From assembly GCF_013359935.1 (NCBI RefSeq), contig NZ_JABMCB010000166.1, forward strand, positions 60,631-124,630: a stretch of 64,000 nucleotides of DNA, in the 5' to 3' direction. Each line of letters starts with the position of its first letter. The stretch's first letter is position 1. Shown here in pieces: positions 1 to 9,989 of this stretch. The stretch comes from Paenibacillus xylanilyticus. GTDB lineage: Bacteria > Bacillota > Bacilli > Paenibacillales > Paenibacillaceae. The notes below the pieces were generated by a model. That model was not told the DNA's origin, made no database searches, and saw nothing but the letters and a program-made list of their open reading frames with translations. Position numbers and translations under genes: made by a program.

Positions 1-636
1 ATTACGTATGTCATGAATGACGGCACTATTCCCACCATTCACTACAGCCAATCTTTCCCCATACAAATCTTTGACAAAAAGTGTTTTTCTTGAAGCCAGC
101 CTATGCTGCCGAGATACGGCAAAGCAAACGCGGTAACTCCCCAGTTCAAGCATACGGTAGTGATCCTTCAAGTTATCTGTAAGAAATGGCCCCGCAATGA
201 TATCTAGTGATTGGCCAATCATGCGGTAAGTGGTTGGGAGTGTATGTGCGTCATCTTCGAAATGAACGATGTTTATTCCGAATTGAGGATATATGTCGCT
301 AATTCCATTCCACAAATCAATCAAAACCTTACAGGGGTTAAGCATAGAAGTACCCACCCGAACAACATGACGATTGGCCTGTTCGGAGTGATGCATGCGA
401 ATAAGAGATTCTTGAAAATACTGCAGCATATATTTTGCATCTTTGATAAAAGATGTTCCTGCCTTTGTAAGGCTAACACCGTGGTTGGTACGAATAAAAA
501 GTGGGACTCCGGCTTGCTTTTCCAACAAATTCATTTGTTTCATCACAGCGGTTGAAGAAATAAAAAGCTTTTCGGCTGCCTTAGAAAAGCTTCCGGACTC
601 CACCACTTGAACAAACGTCTTCAGTTGCTCAATCAT
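1..636 (-). CDS. LysR-family transcriptional regulator (3' end outside window)
   Basis: Reading the minus strand from an ATG at 634-636 gives an open frame that runs off the window edge, so only the first 212 residues are present. The N-terminus (MIEQLKTFVQVVESGSFSKA) is a classic LysR winged helix-turn-helix, followed by the recognition-helix region and the start of a periplasmic-binding-protein-like effector domain. An AGGAGGAG ribosome binding site lies about 7 bases upstream of the ATG. The gene is divergent from the short-chain dehydrogenase at 798, with a perfect dyad between them, so it probably controls that gene. The effector is unknown. The family call is firm; the target is inferred from position. 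Confidence 0.9.
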   Translation of the reverse strand, partial: MIEQLKTFVQVVESGSFSKAAEKLFISSTAVMKQMNLLEKQAGVPLFIRTNHGVSLTKAGTSFIKDAKYMLQYFQESLIRMHHSEQANRHVVRVGTSMLNPCKVLIDLWNGISDIYPQFGINIVHFEDDAHTLPTTYRMIGQSLDIIAGPFLTDNLKDHYRMLELGSYRVCFAVSRQHRLASRKTLFVKDLYGERLAVVNGGNSAVIHDIRN

Positions 637-665
637 TCAGGCAGGCTCCTCCTTTTGCATAAACC

Positions 666-690
666 ATAAGTTAATACCATGCTAACTTAT
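666..690. promoter_or_regulatory. Inverted repeat, probable LysR operator
   Basis: ATAAGTTA, nine bases, then TAACTTAT: a perfect 8-bp inverted repeat in the divergent gap between the LysR gene and the dehydrogenase. Its size and position fit a LysR recognition site. Function is inferred from location only. Confidence 0.6.
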
Positions 691-797
691 TTGAAATTCC
701 GTATCAACCTGCTAAGCCGTATCATTATAGAAGAACGAAAGAGAAAATAGAAGCTTTAAAAATACTACACACAGGAACTGCATTGGAGGAGAATACG

Positions 798-1637
798 ATG
801 GAAAACAAAGTCTGGTTCATTACAGGAGCCTCTCGCGGATTAGGGCGCATTTGGGCGGAGGTCGCACTCTCTCGCGGGGATAAGGTTGCCGCGACCGCTC
901 GAACACCCGAAAACATCGCCGAACTTAAGGAACGTTTTGGAGACGCTGTTCTCCCCCTAGCGCTCGATGTAACAGATTCCCAGCAGGTCGAGCATGCCGT
1001 TCAGCAGGCTCATGCGCATTTCGGCAGGCTGGACGTCATCCTAAACAATGCCGGTTACACACTGGTTGGCACGACTGAGGAGGCTGAGGAATCCGACGTC
1101 CGCGAACTATTTGACGCCAATTACTTTGGTACGCTTCGTGTCATCCAAGCTGCCCTGCCTCTGCTTCGACAACAGGGCAGCGGGCACATTCTTGGCGTCT
1201 CAAGTGCCATGGGGATTGTTGCGGCGCCGCTCATCGGCTTCTATTGCGCGTCCAAATGGGCAGTCGAAGCATTGCACGATAGCCTCGCTCAAGAGGTTAA
1301 AAGCTTCGGCATTAAGGTCACGTTGCTCGAGCCGGGCGCCTTTGCAACTGACTTTGGAAGCCCCCTGTCCATGAAGACATCACAGGGATTGGAAGTCTAC
1401 GCTGAACTTCGAAATCAGGTGTCCGTTCGTTTATCGACAGAAGAACGAGGCGATCCGAATGCGACGGCCGAAGCGATTCTTCAAATCATAGACGCCGAGG
1501 ACCCACCTCTGCGGTTTGCGGTCGGCTCGGGGGTCTTGCCTTTGGTGCGCGGAGTCTATGCCGATCGTATAGCCACTTGGGAGACATGGGAAGCTGTTTC
1601 GAACGGAGCGCAAGGATCGCCGATAAGCCACCGTTAG
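798..1637 (+). CDS. Short-chain dehydrogenase/reductase (SDR)
   Basis: A 279-residue NAD(P)-dependent oxidoreductase of the classical SDR family. The cofactor motif TGASRGLG lies near residue 9, the NNAG motif near residue 84, and the catalytic Tyr-Lys pair is in YCASK near residue 151. The start was placed at 798 because GGAGGAG lies 7-8 bases upstream; an in-frame TTG at 783 is inside that site and is less likely. The substrate cannot be told from the sequence. A LysR gene is divergent upstream, and a strong terminator followed by the first full dispersed repeat lies downstream. Confidence 0.93.
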   Translation: MENKVWFITGASRGLGRIWAEVALSRGDKVAATARTPENIAELKERFGDAVLPLALDVTDSQQVEHAVQQAHAHFGRLDVILNNAGYTLVGTTEEAEESDVRELFDANYFGTLRVIQAALPLLRQQGSGHILGVSSAMGIVAAPLIGFYCASKWAVEALHDSLAQEVKSFGIKVTLLEPGAFATDFGSPLSMKTSQGLEVYAELRNQVSVRLSTEERGDPNATAEAILQIIDAEDPPLRFAVGSGVLPLVRGVYADRIATWETWEAVSNGAQGSPISHR

Positions 1638-1665
1638 ATTTGGAATTAGCAAAAGGTAAAGAAAC

Positions 1666-1707
1666 AGGGGGCAGCTGCCAACAAGGCAGTCTGTCCCTTG
1701 TTTTTTT
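1666..1707 (+). terminator. Rho-independent terminator of the SDR gene
   Basis: An imperfect long stem (AGGGGGCAG/CTGTCCCT outside, CTGCC/GGCAG inside) is followed by a run of eight T residues on the plus strand, 28 bases after the SDR stop codon. Confidence 0.8.
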
Positions 1708-1743
1708 GCTAAGCTTCCAACTGAGCCGATACGTAGACTTCAA

Positions 1744-1840
1744 TTAACTGTTCTGCCCGTTAGTAGAATAAAGGCAGCCGATCATGTTGATCTGCTGCCT
1801 CCTTTGGTTTTATTGAGCTATCGTTTCCCGTTAGCTTAAC
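1744..1840 (+). repeat. Dispersed 95-bp attC-like repeat, copy R1 (full)
   Basis: Full copy: left arm with CTGCCC-GTTAG, central hairpin (GGCAGC/GCTGCC form), right arm TATC-GTTTCCC-GTTAG. The first half of the left dyad is altered (AACTGTT). It lies between the convergent SDR and NUDIX genes. Confidence 0.9.
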
Positions 1841-1843
1841 ATT

Positions 1844-2314
1844 TTATCCGATATTGTCTACTTCAATTTCGTAGTTTAATGTACTTTCCCACCATATAGT
1901 TCTGTCACCGTTTACTAGTTGCGAAATCAGTTTCCGAAAAGGATAGGGTTGTAGGTTGTGTTTAGCAAGATCATTTACTGACGCCCAAAAAAATTCAATA
2001 TGAGCCTCACAAGATACAGGAGATTTTAACACATCCAGCTCAGCTACTATCACTTTGAAAGCTTGGTTAATCTCGCAGTGTAACTCTTTATTTTTTTCCC
2101 ACTTATGTTCTACCAAACCCAGATAGCCATCGATGTAACAGGATAAACCAAGTTCCTCTTCTATTTCCCTTTTCAGGGCTTCGGGGGCGCTTTCACAAAA
2201 TTCAATATGGCCTCCTGGCAAAAAAGTATTTTTATGTCCAATTGCATGAGCCAGCAAAACCTTGTCATTGTTGATAATAATCCCCCTTGCCAGATGATGA
2301 AAATTTGAAGCCAT
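1844..2314 (-). CDS. NUDIX hydrolase
   Basis: A 156-residue NUDIX-fold hydrolase. The NUDIX box is intact: it begins with GGHIEF at about residue 35 and contains the metal-binding REIEEEL segment, so it should cleave a nucleoside-diphosphate-linked substrate with Mg2+. The ATG at 2314 was chosen because GGGAG lies about 8 bases upstream; a TTG 15 bases earlier overlaps that site. The substrate is unknown. The gene is a single-gene unit bounded by R1 on its 3' side and half-repeat R2 on its 5' side, with the stop codon only a few bases from R1. Confidence 0.9.
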   Translation of the reverse strand: MASNFHHLARGIIINNDKVLLAHAIGHKNTFLPGGHIEFCESAPEALKREIEEELGLSCYIDGYLGLVEHKWEKNKELHCEINQAFKVIVAELDVLKSPVSCEAHIEFFWASVNDLAKHNLQPYPFRKLISQLVNGDRTIWWESTLNYEIEVDNIG

Positions 2315-2362
2315 TCGTTTTACTCCCAACTTTTATGGTATATATATCAATTCGACCTTCTG

Positions 2363-2387
2363 TTCAACTAACCTGCCGGATAGCTTA
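2363..2387 (+). repeat. Half copy R2 of the dispersed repeat
   Basis: TTCAACTAAC-CTGCC-GGATAGCTTA: only one arm remains, joined directly to a right-end type tail (CTTA). The central hairpin is missing. Confidence 0.6.
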
Positions 2388-2407
2388 CATGAATCAACGA
2401 GCAATGT

Positions 2408-3128
2408 TCATTCGTTACTAGACCTTGCAGTCAGCAAGGATACAATAACGTATGCAAATATTTGAATCAAAAATATGATGGCCACAAATTCAATAATAAT
2501 GTTGTTCCCTGCAATGAAATCATTCACTATATCCGTAATAATTTGCCAAGGCTTGGACAATACATCCCACAAATTCCACCGATTAAATCTCCCAATGTAA
2601 TACGACAAAACTACTCAACAGTAAAATAACGCCTATAACCATCATGATAATGTACTTACTGACTAATTTGTTTAACGCTCCGTGTATATGTATGATCGAG
2701 CACGTCGAGAGAAGTAAGCCTAGTATGGCTACGACGAACGTTAGGGTGAGGTTATACCAAAAATCAATATTGATCCAGAATTGGGTTTCTCCTTGAGTAT
2801 CGAAATATCTGAATGAATGCAGGATTTCAGTAAAAAGATAGGCCGAATTGGGCAGAAAAAAAAGCCAAACCGTACTCATCGGCACCATCCAGATCAAACT
2901 CATTTTTGTTACTTTCTTATTGAATGTGTATCTAATACATGATGATATGATATATGATACCCATGCCAGGAACATATCCCAGGTTAAGAATTGATACATA
3001 TTCGTATCTGATTTGATACGTAAATACATCGCAACACCTAAACAACATAACGTAACCACAAGCAAGGTTAAAATAAAGCGAAAATCTTTAACAGGATGTT
3101 TGTTATCATTCATTTCGTTGCTTCCCAT
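2408..3128 (-). pseudogene. DUF1361 membrane protein, frameshifted
   Basis: The main frame (stop at 2583) encodes a multi-pass membrane protein with the DUF1361-like segment around FFLPNSAYLFTEILH and hydrophobic helices. It ends prematurely after LLSSFVVLHWEI. The overlapping frame from about 2608 to 2408 continues with YIGRFNRWNLWDVLSKPW, which is the usual end of DUF1361 proteins, then one more membrane helix. Removing one base near 2604 would join the two parts. The start at 3128 is the most family-like methionine but is uncertain. Function of DUF1361 is unknown. Either a real decayed gene or a sequencing error in a TTTTG tract. Confidence 0.75.
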
Positions 3129-3253
3129 TCCCTTTCCCTGGGGATTTACAAATGTCTTGTTGCATTCTCTATTATATCCGAGGTTCGTAGCGATGTTTCC
3201 ATGAGCAGTCATTAGCATTAGCATTTAAATATCCAAATTATAACATTTGTTTA

Positions 3254-3279
3254 TTCAACTAACCTGCCCGTTAGCTTAA
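3254..3279 (+). repeat. Half copy R3 of the dispersed repeat
   Basis: TTCAACTAAC-CTGCCC-GTTAG followed by CTTAA. It is a perfect left arm fused to a right-end type tail. The stop codon of the minus-strand gene next to it lies inside this half site. Confidence 0.75.
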
Positions 3280-3483
3280 TAAATACAACAAACCAGCAAC
3301 TGCAAACGAGCAGACACCTGCTAAAGCAGACCATGCAGCAACTTTCTTCTTTACTTTACGGTCTTCCTTAAACTCTGAATAAAAATTACCTCTTTGTTGG
3401 TAACCAGTCGTCCATTCTCCAATGCAAAGTCCTGAGACAAAAATGAGAATGATCCCTAGATAAATAAAAAATTCATATTTCAT
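3271..3483 (-). CDS. Small two-helix membrane protein
   Basis: A 70-residue protein, not recognised. It has a hydrophobic helix at residues 4-22, a basic and polar middle (KEDRKVKKK) and a second hydrophobic helix at the C-terminus. The ATG at 3483 follows the purine-rich GGGAAGGGAG and is preferred to a TTG four codons earlier. The last codons and the TAA stop are supplied by half-repeat R3, so the natural C-terminus may have been replaced. It stands alone between R3 and R4. Confidence 0.65.
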   Translation of the reverse strand: MKYEFFIYLGIILIFVSGLCIGEWTTGYQQRGNFYSEFKEDRKVKKKVAAWSALAGVCSFAVAGLLYLLS

Positions 3484-3567
3484 CTCCCTTCCCAATCACC
3501 CTAGTTCTTAATAAAACGTTTATTACAGAGAAAGGCTGCAAGCGAAGAAAGTGAAGTTCTATTTACG

Positions 3568-3659
3568 TTAAACTGCTCGTTAGTTAAACAAAAGCAGCCG
3601 ATCACAGGGATCAACTGCTTTCTTGGTATTATTGACTTATCGTTTCCCGTTAGTTCAAT
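3568..3659 (+). repeat. Dispersed repeat, copy R4 (full)
   Basis: Full copy with left arm CTGCTC-GTTAG, central hairpin AAAGCAGC...CTGCTTT and right arm GTTTCCC-GTTAGTTCAA. It lies between two minus-strand genes; the next 180 bases to the EamA stop hold no gene. Confidence 0.9.
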
Positions 3660-3843
3660 ATGTTCTTACATTTCGAAAAAAAAGATCACACTTTTAAATC
3701 TTGTAAGGTTATCTGATATTGCTGTCCAGTTCTTTAAGCAATCATCATCTCGATGATTAATAGCCAGCCCAATACGATGCTTTATTCACGGAGGCCCAGA
3801 AATTATCAAAGAAATTTTAACGATTAAAAAACTAAGAGGGTTA

Positions 3844-4806
3844 CTAGGTAGGTCTTTTTAGATGAGAGAATATTTGTACGAATACTACAGCTAATCCTAC
3901 AATCAGTAGTCCCAACACTTCAGCAACCGCTAAATTGCGGTGGAAGATGAGAATATCCAATACAGCTACCTCTAGCAGCATTAAATTGTTGATTAAACTG
4001 TTCTCATAGGCTCGCAAGTGCTTTTGACTCCAAGTCCATAAAGAGAATGCAAATGAACCATTAATAATTCCTAGCCACAGTATGATCCCCAAAAGTGGCC
4101 ATGAGAACTTTGGTAAACCTTCAAAGATCAGTCCTATAACTAACATCCCAAAAGCACCAATTGCCATGGGCATTAGAACGAGATCACCTGAACTTGCTTT
4201 TCCGTTCTTTAGTAAGTACCTCGTTATTGCAAGATGGATAGCATATCCAGCACATGAAGCGAGGATTAGTAAAATCCCACTAATATGCCCTCCCCTAAAA
4301 TCCCAAGGGAAATAGAAAACGACAATTCCAGCGAGTGCTGCTACGATCCCTAAAAATGATGTGCGACCGCGTAACTCTCTAAGCCAGAAAACGTCTAATA
4401 CAATTAAAGCTGCAGTGTTACCAACGGAGAGCATCATGCTCGTTTGTGTGGGTGTAATCAGCATCTGCCCCGCGTATTGCAACCCCTGTGCCATTAGATA
4501 TCCAGTTACTCCAAGTACAACGATATAATACGGTCGTAATTGAATACGTACTTTTCCCTTCCGAACATGCTTTTTTGGTGCTATACTACTTCGATTTAGC
4601 AGAATCAACCGAACGAGCACTAATGTGATTGCTGAAACGCTGTAACGTAAACCAGCTAGCGTAAAAGGCCCAATATGATGTTGAAACGCCATCTTGTTTA
4701 AAATGTACGAGGTCGACCAAAGTAAGGTGACTAATAGGGCTGCACCCATGGCGAGGATATATTGATCTTTGACTGTACTAAAATGACTTGCATCATCCTT
4801 AGTCAA
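3844..4806 (-). CDS. EamA-family (DMT) transporter
   Basis: About 320 residues with ten predicted hydrophobic segments in two repeated halves, typical of drug/metabolite exporters. The conserved early segment LLWSTSYILNKMAF and a later FSLWTWSQKHL support EamA. The start is probably the TTG at 4806, preceded at 6 bases by AGAGGTG; a GTG at 4815 is also possible. The gene overlaps the 3' end of the ITPase-like gene upstream, so the two are translationally coupled, and both are divergent from an SgrR-like regulator. The exported substrate is not known. Confidence 0.88.
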   Translation of the reverse strand: MTKDDASHFSTVKDQYILAMGAALLVTLLWSTSYILNKMAFQHHIGPFTLAGLRYSVSAITLVLVRLILLNRSSIAPKKHVRKGKVRIQLRPYYIVVLGVTGYLMAQGLQYAGQMLITPTQTSMMLSVGNTAALIVLDVFWLRELRGRTSFLGIVAALAGIVVFYFPWDFRGGHISGILLILASCAGYAIHLAITRYLLKNGKASSGDLVLMPMAIGAFGMLVIGLIFEGLPKFSWPLLGIILWLGIINGSFAFSLWTWSQKHLRAYENSLINNLMLLEVAVLDILIFHRNLAVAEVLGLLIVGLAVVFVQIFSHLKRPT

Positions 4807-5413
4807 GAGAGTCACCTCTTGATTCGTGAGAAATGTTCCACTCTCTAATACGCTCGGTTGCCATTGCTAAAGCCTGTAAGTGATGATCATTGACTTTAAC
4901 AGTAGGTAATCCATTTTCAGCAATGGTTAGCCCGCTTGGTAGCTCAAAGATACGAGAATAACCACTCGCTAGTCTGCCACGTGGACTGAATGAAATTCTC
5001 CCTTCTAACTCTCCATATGTATAGGAACTACTACCATCCGGAAACCGGATTGCGACTACACTCTTAAATCGCGCTGCACGAAGTGCTAGGTTGGTTACAT
5101 GTTTTAGTTCCTCAAGCAATTTAACACTTCGATCATCATCCGTACCGGGAGCCCACCGGGCAGTACGAACACCTGGGTTTCCGTCTAAAACATTTACACA
5201 TAACCCTGAGTCTTCCGCAACGATAATCCTTTCTGATGTAATCTGAACTGCGTTGGCTTTCAAAATTGCGTTTTCCTCGAAGGTATTTCCACTCTCATCA
5301 ACTTCGTCCACTTTATTTTCAAATAACGCCCTCATTGGGATCGGTAATTTAAGCAGTCCTTCCTTTATCCATTGGGCTTGCCTTGGATTCCAAGTGGCTA
5401 AAACAGTTTCCAT
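4799..5413 (-). CDS. Non-canonical purine NTP pyrophosphatase (RdgB/HAM1 family)
   Basis: A 204-residue member of the Ham1/ITPase family, which hydrolyses ITP, dITP and XTP to monophosphates. Visible motifs are the N-terminal ATWNPRQ (normally a T/S-x-N substrate loop), TFEENAILKA at about residue 43 and AEDSGLCV at about residue 66, which carries the metal-binding acidic pair. RBS AGGAGGAG lies about 6 bases before the ATG. The position in an operon with an EamA exporter, divergent from an SgrR-like sensor, suggests a specialised paralogue rather than the housekeeping enzyme. Confidence 0.9.
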   Translation of the reverse strand: METVLATWNPRQAQWIKEGLLKLPIPMRALFENKVDEVDESGNTFEENAILKANAVQITSERIIVAEDSGLCVNVLDGNPGVRTARWAPGTDDDRSVKLLEELKHVTNLALRAARFKSVVAIRFPDGSSSYTYGELEGRISFSPRGRLASGYSRIFELPSGLTIAENGLPTVKVNDHHLQALAMATERIREWNISHESRGDSLD

Positions 5414-5536
5414 AATAAGCTCCTCCTTTTCAGCTACGCATATAGTTCGTATGCTATGATTGTAGTTGAAATAAGGGATATAAAAAGAGTATACTTTTCG
5501 ATTTGAAACTTCCCCTTTTATTTGGAGGTGAATATT

Positions 5537-7393
5537 TTGCAGTTATCAGAACATTTCTTCAATCTTAAGAAATTATTTGGTAAGCTGGAATCGCAGATTT
5601 CACAGAAGACGACTTTACAAGAGCTGGGAACAATATGGAACTGTACGCCACGTAATGTGAAGTGGATCATACGTCGTTTGTGTACGGCTGGGTGGATCAC
5701 TTGGTCCCCAGGACGTGGAAGAGGTAATCACTCCACACTGACGATATTAACTTCCGAAGCGGAGGTGGTGCTTACACTCGCCCAGGAAGCAACGACTAAA
5801 GGAAGGTTTCATGATGGAATACGATTACTTGAAGAGCATGACGTGGATGATGTAACACGTGGTCGTTTTGCAAACTGGCTAGAGGGACAGTATGGTTACC
5901 GAGTCGATAGGAATGAGAATTATCAACGTGACACACTGCGCCTGCCTTTTTACCGAAGTATGCCTAATTTAGATCCTATATGTACCCTACGGCGCACGGA
6001 GTGGCATATGGCTCGCCAACTCTTTGACACGCTTGTGACTACTAGTGATGAGGACGACGAGATCATTCCTCATGTGGCTTATTATTGGGAAACGGATAAC
6101 ATGGAAACCACTTGGACTTTTTACATACGAAAAGGGATACTCTTTCACGATAATACCGAATTGAACGCCAAGGATGTTGTCTATACCCTTAAGCGTTTAA
6201 CGTCTACAAATTTTGGAAGAACAGAATGGACTGAGCTTCCTTTGGATAGTATTCAAGCATTAGGCCTTTACTGTGTTGAGATTAGACTTAAACGACCTTA
6301 CCATCTTCTTCCCCAACTGCTTGCTTCTCCGCGTGCTTCAATCCTTCCCCTTTCTTCCTCAATACTTTCGCCTGGGGAATTTGCACGTTTTCCTATTGGA
6401 AGTGGGCCGTTCCGGGTGATCGAGAACAATAACGTCCAAATTGTTCTTGAGGCCTTCCCTGCATATTTTTGGGGGCGAGCTCAGCTGGACCTGGTGGAAA
6501 TCTGGATCATACCGGAAACTCGTTATCGTCCATTACCGTTACAGGAAATGGCAGGGGATTCACTCCCTTATATTCATCCTTTTCAACTCCACACACGAAA
6601 CAATCGACCACCTGACATCGAAAAAGTTGAAGCTGGATGCACATATATGACATTTCAGCTCAACAAGCCGGGACCTCTACAATCTAGCGATTTTCGTCGC
6701 TGGCTTTGTCATGCAGCTAATCCGCTACATATGAATGATGGTTTAAGCGATCATACCTATAGCGAAGCATACAGCTTTTTTCCCGAATGGAGCAAAATAG
6801 CGGACCGTATATTAGAAAATGAATATATGAATGATGATCGCAGTTATTTAAAAACACAATCTGCCTTTTTAGCACCACCTCCTTATCACCCAGAACAATC
6901 ACTATCGTTGCTGACCTATCATATATTGGATGATTCCTTGGAGAGAAATGCTCGCTGGTTTAGCGAACAATGCGCTAAACATGGAATAAAAATCAACGTA
7001 GAGGTTCGAGAATACGAAGAGTTTATACGTCCAGAGATAATTGATGCCGCAGATCTTGTACTAGCTAACGCTGTTGTTGATGATAATCCGGTCATTTCTT
7101 TCTTACGCCTTATGCTTGATGATCGTCATGTTGTACGTAGGCATCTTTCCCCTGAGATATATCAGCATCTAAGTGCTCGATTGCGTAAGATCGAGAACGA
7201 GCCTGAACTACACAATCGGATTCAAATGACGTGGGAAACGGAACAGTGGCTTAGAAATACACGGGCTGTATTCTTTTTGTACCATCTAAACCAGTCCACG
7301 TACTACGACAATCGTTTAATAGGAATGCAAACCAACGCTTATGGTTGGGCAGATTTTTATAGACTTGCGTTACTACCGTCTAAACACTTATGA
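5537..7393 (+). CDS. SgrR-like transcriptional regulator with solute-binding domain
   Basis: A 618-residue protein with an N-terminal winged-helix domain (residues 1-110) and a long C-terminal domain like the family-5 solute-binding proteins of peptide ABC transporters. It lacks a signal peptide, so it acts in the cytoplasm, as SgrR does. The start is the TTG at 5537, because GGAGGTG lies 6 bases upstream. It is divergent from the ITPase/EamA pair and probably controls them in response to a small ligand; both points are inferred. Repeat R5 follows. Confidence 0.87.
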   Translation: MQLSEHFFNLKKLFGKLESQISQKTTLQELGTIWNCTPRNVKWIIRRLCTAGWITWSPGRGRGNHSTLTILTSEAEVVLTLAQEATTKGRFHDGIRLLEEHDVDDVTRGRFANWLEGQYGYRVDRNENYQRDTLRLPFYRSMPNLDPICTLRRTEWHMARQLFDTLVTTSDEDDEIIPHVAYYWETDNMETTWTFYIRKGILFHDNTELNAKDVVYTLKRLTSTNFGRTEWTELPLDSIQALGLYCVEIRLKRPYHLLPQLLASPRASILPLSSSILSPGEFARFPIGSGPFRVIENNNVQIVLEAFPAYFWGRAQLDLVEIWIIPETRYRPLPLQEMAGDSLPYIHPFQLHTRNNRPPDIEKVEAGCTYMTFQLNKPGPLQSSDFRRWLCHAANPLHMNDGLSDHTYSEAYSFFPEWSKIADRILENEYMNDDRSYLKTQSAFLAPPPYHPEQSLSLLTYHILDDSLERNARWFSEQCAKHGIKINVEVREYEEFIRPEIIDAADLVLANAVVDDNPVISFLRLMLDDRHVVRRHLSPEIYQHLSARLRKIENEPELHNRIQMTWETEQWLRNTRAVFFLYHLNQSTYYDNRLIGMQTNAYGWADFYRLALLPSKHL

Positions 7394-7617
7394 ATGCCGT
7401 TTTGTGGGGACAGTGGATTTAGAATATTTTGATTTTTCCAAATCTAAGCTGAGCAAGTTCTTTTCATAGACGCAATAGGAGCTTGTACAAATAAACAATA
7501 TAGCAAGAATGTATCGCATACAGAACACAATCTCTCTTCAAAAGCAAGTAGCCCAATCATTAAAGATCGGTATAGAGATTTAGATAAGATTCTGATTCTC
7601 TGCTGCACTTCCTATTA

Positions 7618-7709
7618 ACAAACTATTCTGCTCGTTAGGAAACAAAAGCAGCCGATCACACGATCAGCTGCTTTCTTCGTATTATGCTATCGTTTCCCGT
7701 TAGTTCAAT
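7618..7709 (+). repeat. Dispersed repeat, copy R5 (full)
   Basis: Left arm ACTATTCTGCTC-GTTAG, central AAAGCAGCCGATCAC hairpin, right arm TATC-GTTTCCC-GTTAGTTCAA. It sits between the convergent SgrR-like and MerR genes. Confidence 0.9.
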
Positions 7710-7801
7710 CTAGATTGATGTGAATCTTGTTCATTGCAAGCCAATCAAGAGTTTTAAACCGAAGATTTTCCCCAAAACGGTTAATGTGCTCAAAATATGT
7801 C

Positions 7802-8251
7802 TCACGCCTTCCGAACAGAGGGCGAGTAAAATACGTCAGCATGCATATGCTGAATTTTGTCCCAGTTACCGGGATTGGTCGTGTCTGGAGTGCGGTGCTC
7901 CAGAATGGCCTGATATAGGTCGGTTTTTTGTTCTAGGTGGGCAACGTGGCGTTTGGCTTCTTCAAGCTGAACGAGCGCCGCTTCTTTATGCTCCATCATA
8001 AGTGCGAAGCGTTGCGGAATGGTCGAATCCCCTTCGAGACAGAGATCGATATACTTTTTAATGAATTCAATCGGCATCCCGGATTGCTTGAGGCATTTCA
8101 CGCCATGCAGCCAGTTGATTGATTCGTCGTTGAACATCCGAACGTTGTTTTGATTACGCTGTACGCTTGGCACCAGGCCTTTATCCGTGTAAAAGCGCAC
8201 GGCGTGCTGGGTGAGTCCTGTTATCTGGGCGGCTTCTTTGACCGTATACAT
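7802..8251 (-). CDS. MerR-family transcriptional regulator
   Basis: A 149-residue regulator with an N-terminal MerR helix-turn-helix (VKEAAQITGL, then AVRFYTDKGL) followed by a dimerisation coiled coil around residues 80-118. No metal-binding cysteine cluster is visible at the C-terminus, so a small-molecule or aldehyde response is more likely than a metal response. RBS AAGGAGG precedes the ATG. It is divergent from an aldo/keto reductase, and the gap contains a promoter with the long 19-bp spacer typical of MerR-controlled promoters, so it probably activates that gene. Confidence 0.92.
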   Translation of the reverse strand: MYTVKEAAQITGLTQHAVRFYTDKGLVPSVQRNQNNVRMFNDESINWLHGVKCLKQSGMPIEFIKKYIDLCLEGDSTIPQRFALMMEHKEAALVQLEEAKRHVAHLEQKTDLYQAILEHRTPDTTNPGNWDKIQHMHADVFYSPSVRKA

Positions 8252-8289
8252 GTCAAATCCTCCTTGGAAAATAAAGTTGTGAAGACGAC

Positions 8290-8320
8290 TTGACTTCGTG
8301 TAGCACGAAGGTTCTAAGCT
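8290..8320 (+). promoter_or_regulatory. MerR-type promoter with 19-bp spacer and dyad
   Basis: TTGACT at 8290-8295 and TAAGCT at 8315-8320 are 19 bp apart. The spacer region holds a perfect dyad, CTTCGTG-TAG-CACGAAG (8294-8310). This is the standard geometry of a MerR-activated promoter and points at the aldo/keto reductase. Confidence 0.75.
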
Positions 8321-8406
8321 TATTGTAATGCAATTCAGCCGTAAGTGGAATTACCGCTGAAGTGCCCGATTCCCGGGATACGCGCCGTTTGCTATCATAC
8401 ATTTAA

Positions 8407-9276
<870 letters not shown>

Positions 9277-9328
9277 ACCTTGATCGAACCGTAAACTCAT
9301 CAGGATTTTACACTCATCTATTAAGAAC

Positions 9329-9353
9329 GGACAGGGCACCCCTGTCCTTTTTT
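9329..9353 (+). terminator. Rho-independent terminator of the aldo/keto reductase
   Basis: GGACAGGG-CA-CCCCTGTCC stem followed by six T residues on the plus strand. Confidence 0.88.
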
Positions 9354-9448
9354 ACTTGAATTGCAAATTCTAAGAATAGCAAAACTGCAGCTAGTAGTGT
9401 AACGAAATCTATCTAAGCAGGTAACACACAGAAGCACCAAGATTCCCG

Positions 9449-9537
9449 AACTAACCTGCCCGTTAGTTGAACAAAAGCAGCCGATCGTGTTGATCAGCTG
9501 CTTTCTTTGTTTTATTGAGCTATCGTTTCCCGTTAGC
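9449..9537 (+). repeat. Dispersed repeat, copy R6 (full)
   Basis: Very close to consensus: AACTAAC-CTGCCC-GTTAGTT, central hairpin, TATC-GTTTCCC-GTTAG. It lies between the convergent aldo/keto reductase and VOC genes. Confidence 0.92.
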
Positions 9538-9617
9538 GCAAAGGCTCCTATGATACGACAAAGTTCATCGGCATAACGAACCAGAGTTTCCAGATAGGGT
9601 ACTGTTTCTCCATTGTG

Positions 9618-9989
9618 TTAACTTCTGAAGTAGGAAAGTACCCAGCCAATGCCGTTTCGATCCGTGATGCCAGCAAGAAGTCCGTTAAAAGGAGCCTCGA
9701 ACACCTCGCTATCTATAGTCCCGTCAGCCGTCAGGTCTTCATACACTTGGCGAAATTCCTCTTCAGTCTCGAGCGTCAGAGTGACCTTTACATAGTCGCC
9801 TTTAAAAGAAGGCTGAGCTGCGGTGCTATCGGCGAAGTAAATTGTACTGCTGCCTAAAATTAATTCCGCATTCAGCACCTTATCATCCTGTTTTCTAAAA
9901 ATTTTAACTTCCCCGCCGAGCACAGACCGGTAATACTCGATTTCTTCCGTGCAATTGTCCACCACTACAAAGGGACTCGCTACTTTCAT
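9618..9989 (-). CDS. VOC-family protein (PhnB/glyoxalase-like)
   Basis: A 123-residue vicinal-oxygen-chelate protein of the PhnB-like group, with the two beta-alpha-beta-beta-beta modules starting at ASPFVVVDNC and at FKGDYVKVTL. These proteins bind small molecules or metal; no enzymatic reaction can be assigned. RBS AGGAGG is placed within the end of the upstream NmrA remnant. The family call is good; the role is unknown. Confidence 0.82.
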   Translation of the reverse strand: MKVASPFVVVDNCTEEIEYYRSVLGGEVKIFRKQDDKVLNAELILGSSTIYFADSTAAQPSFKGDYVKVTLTLETEEEFRQVYEDLTADGTIDSEVFEAPFNGLLAGITDRNGIGWVLSYFRS

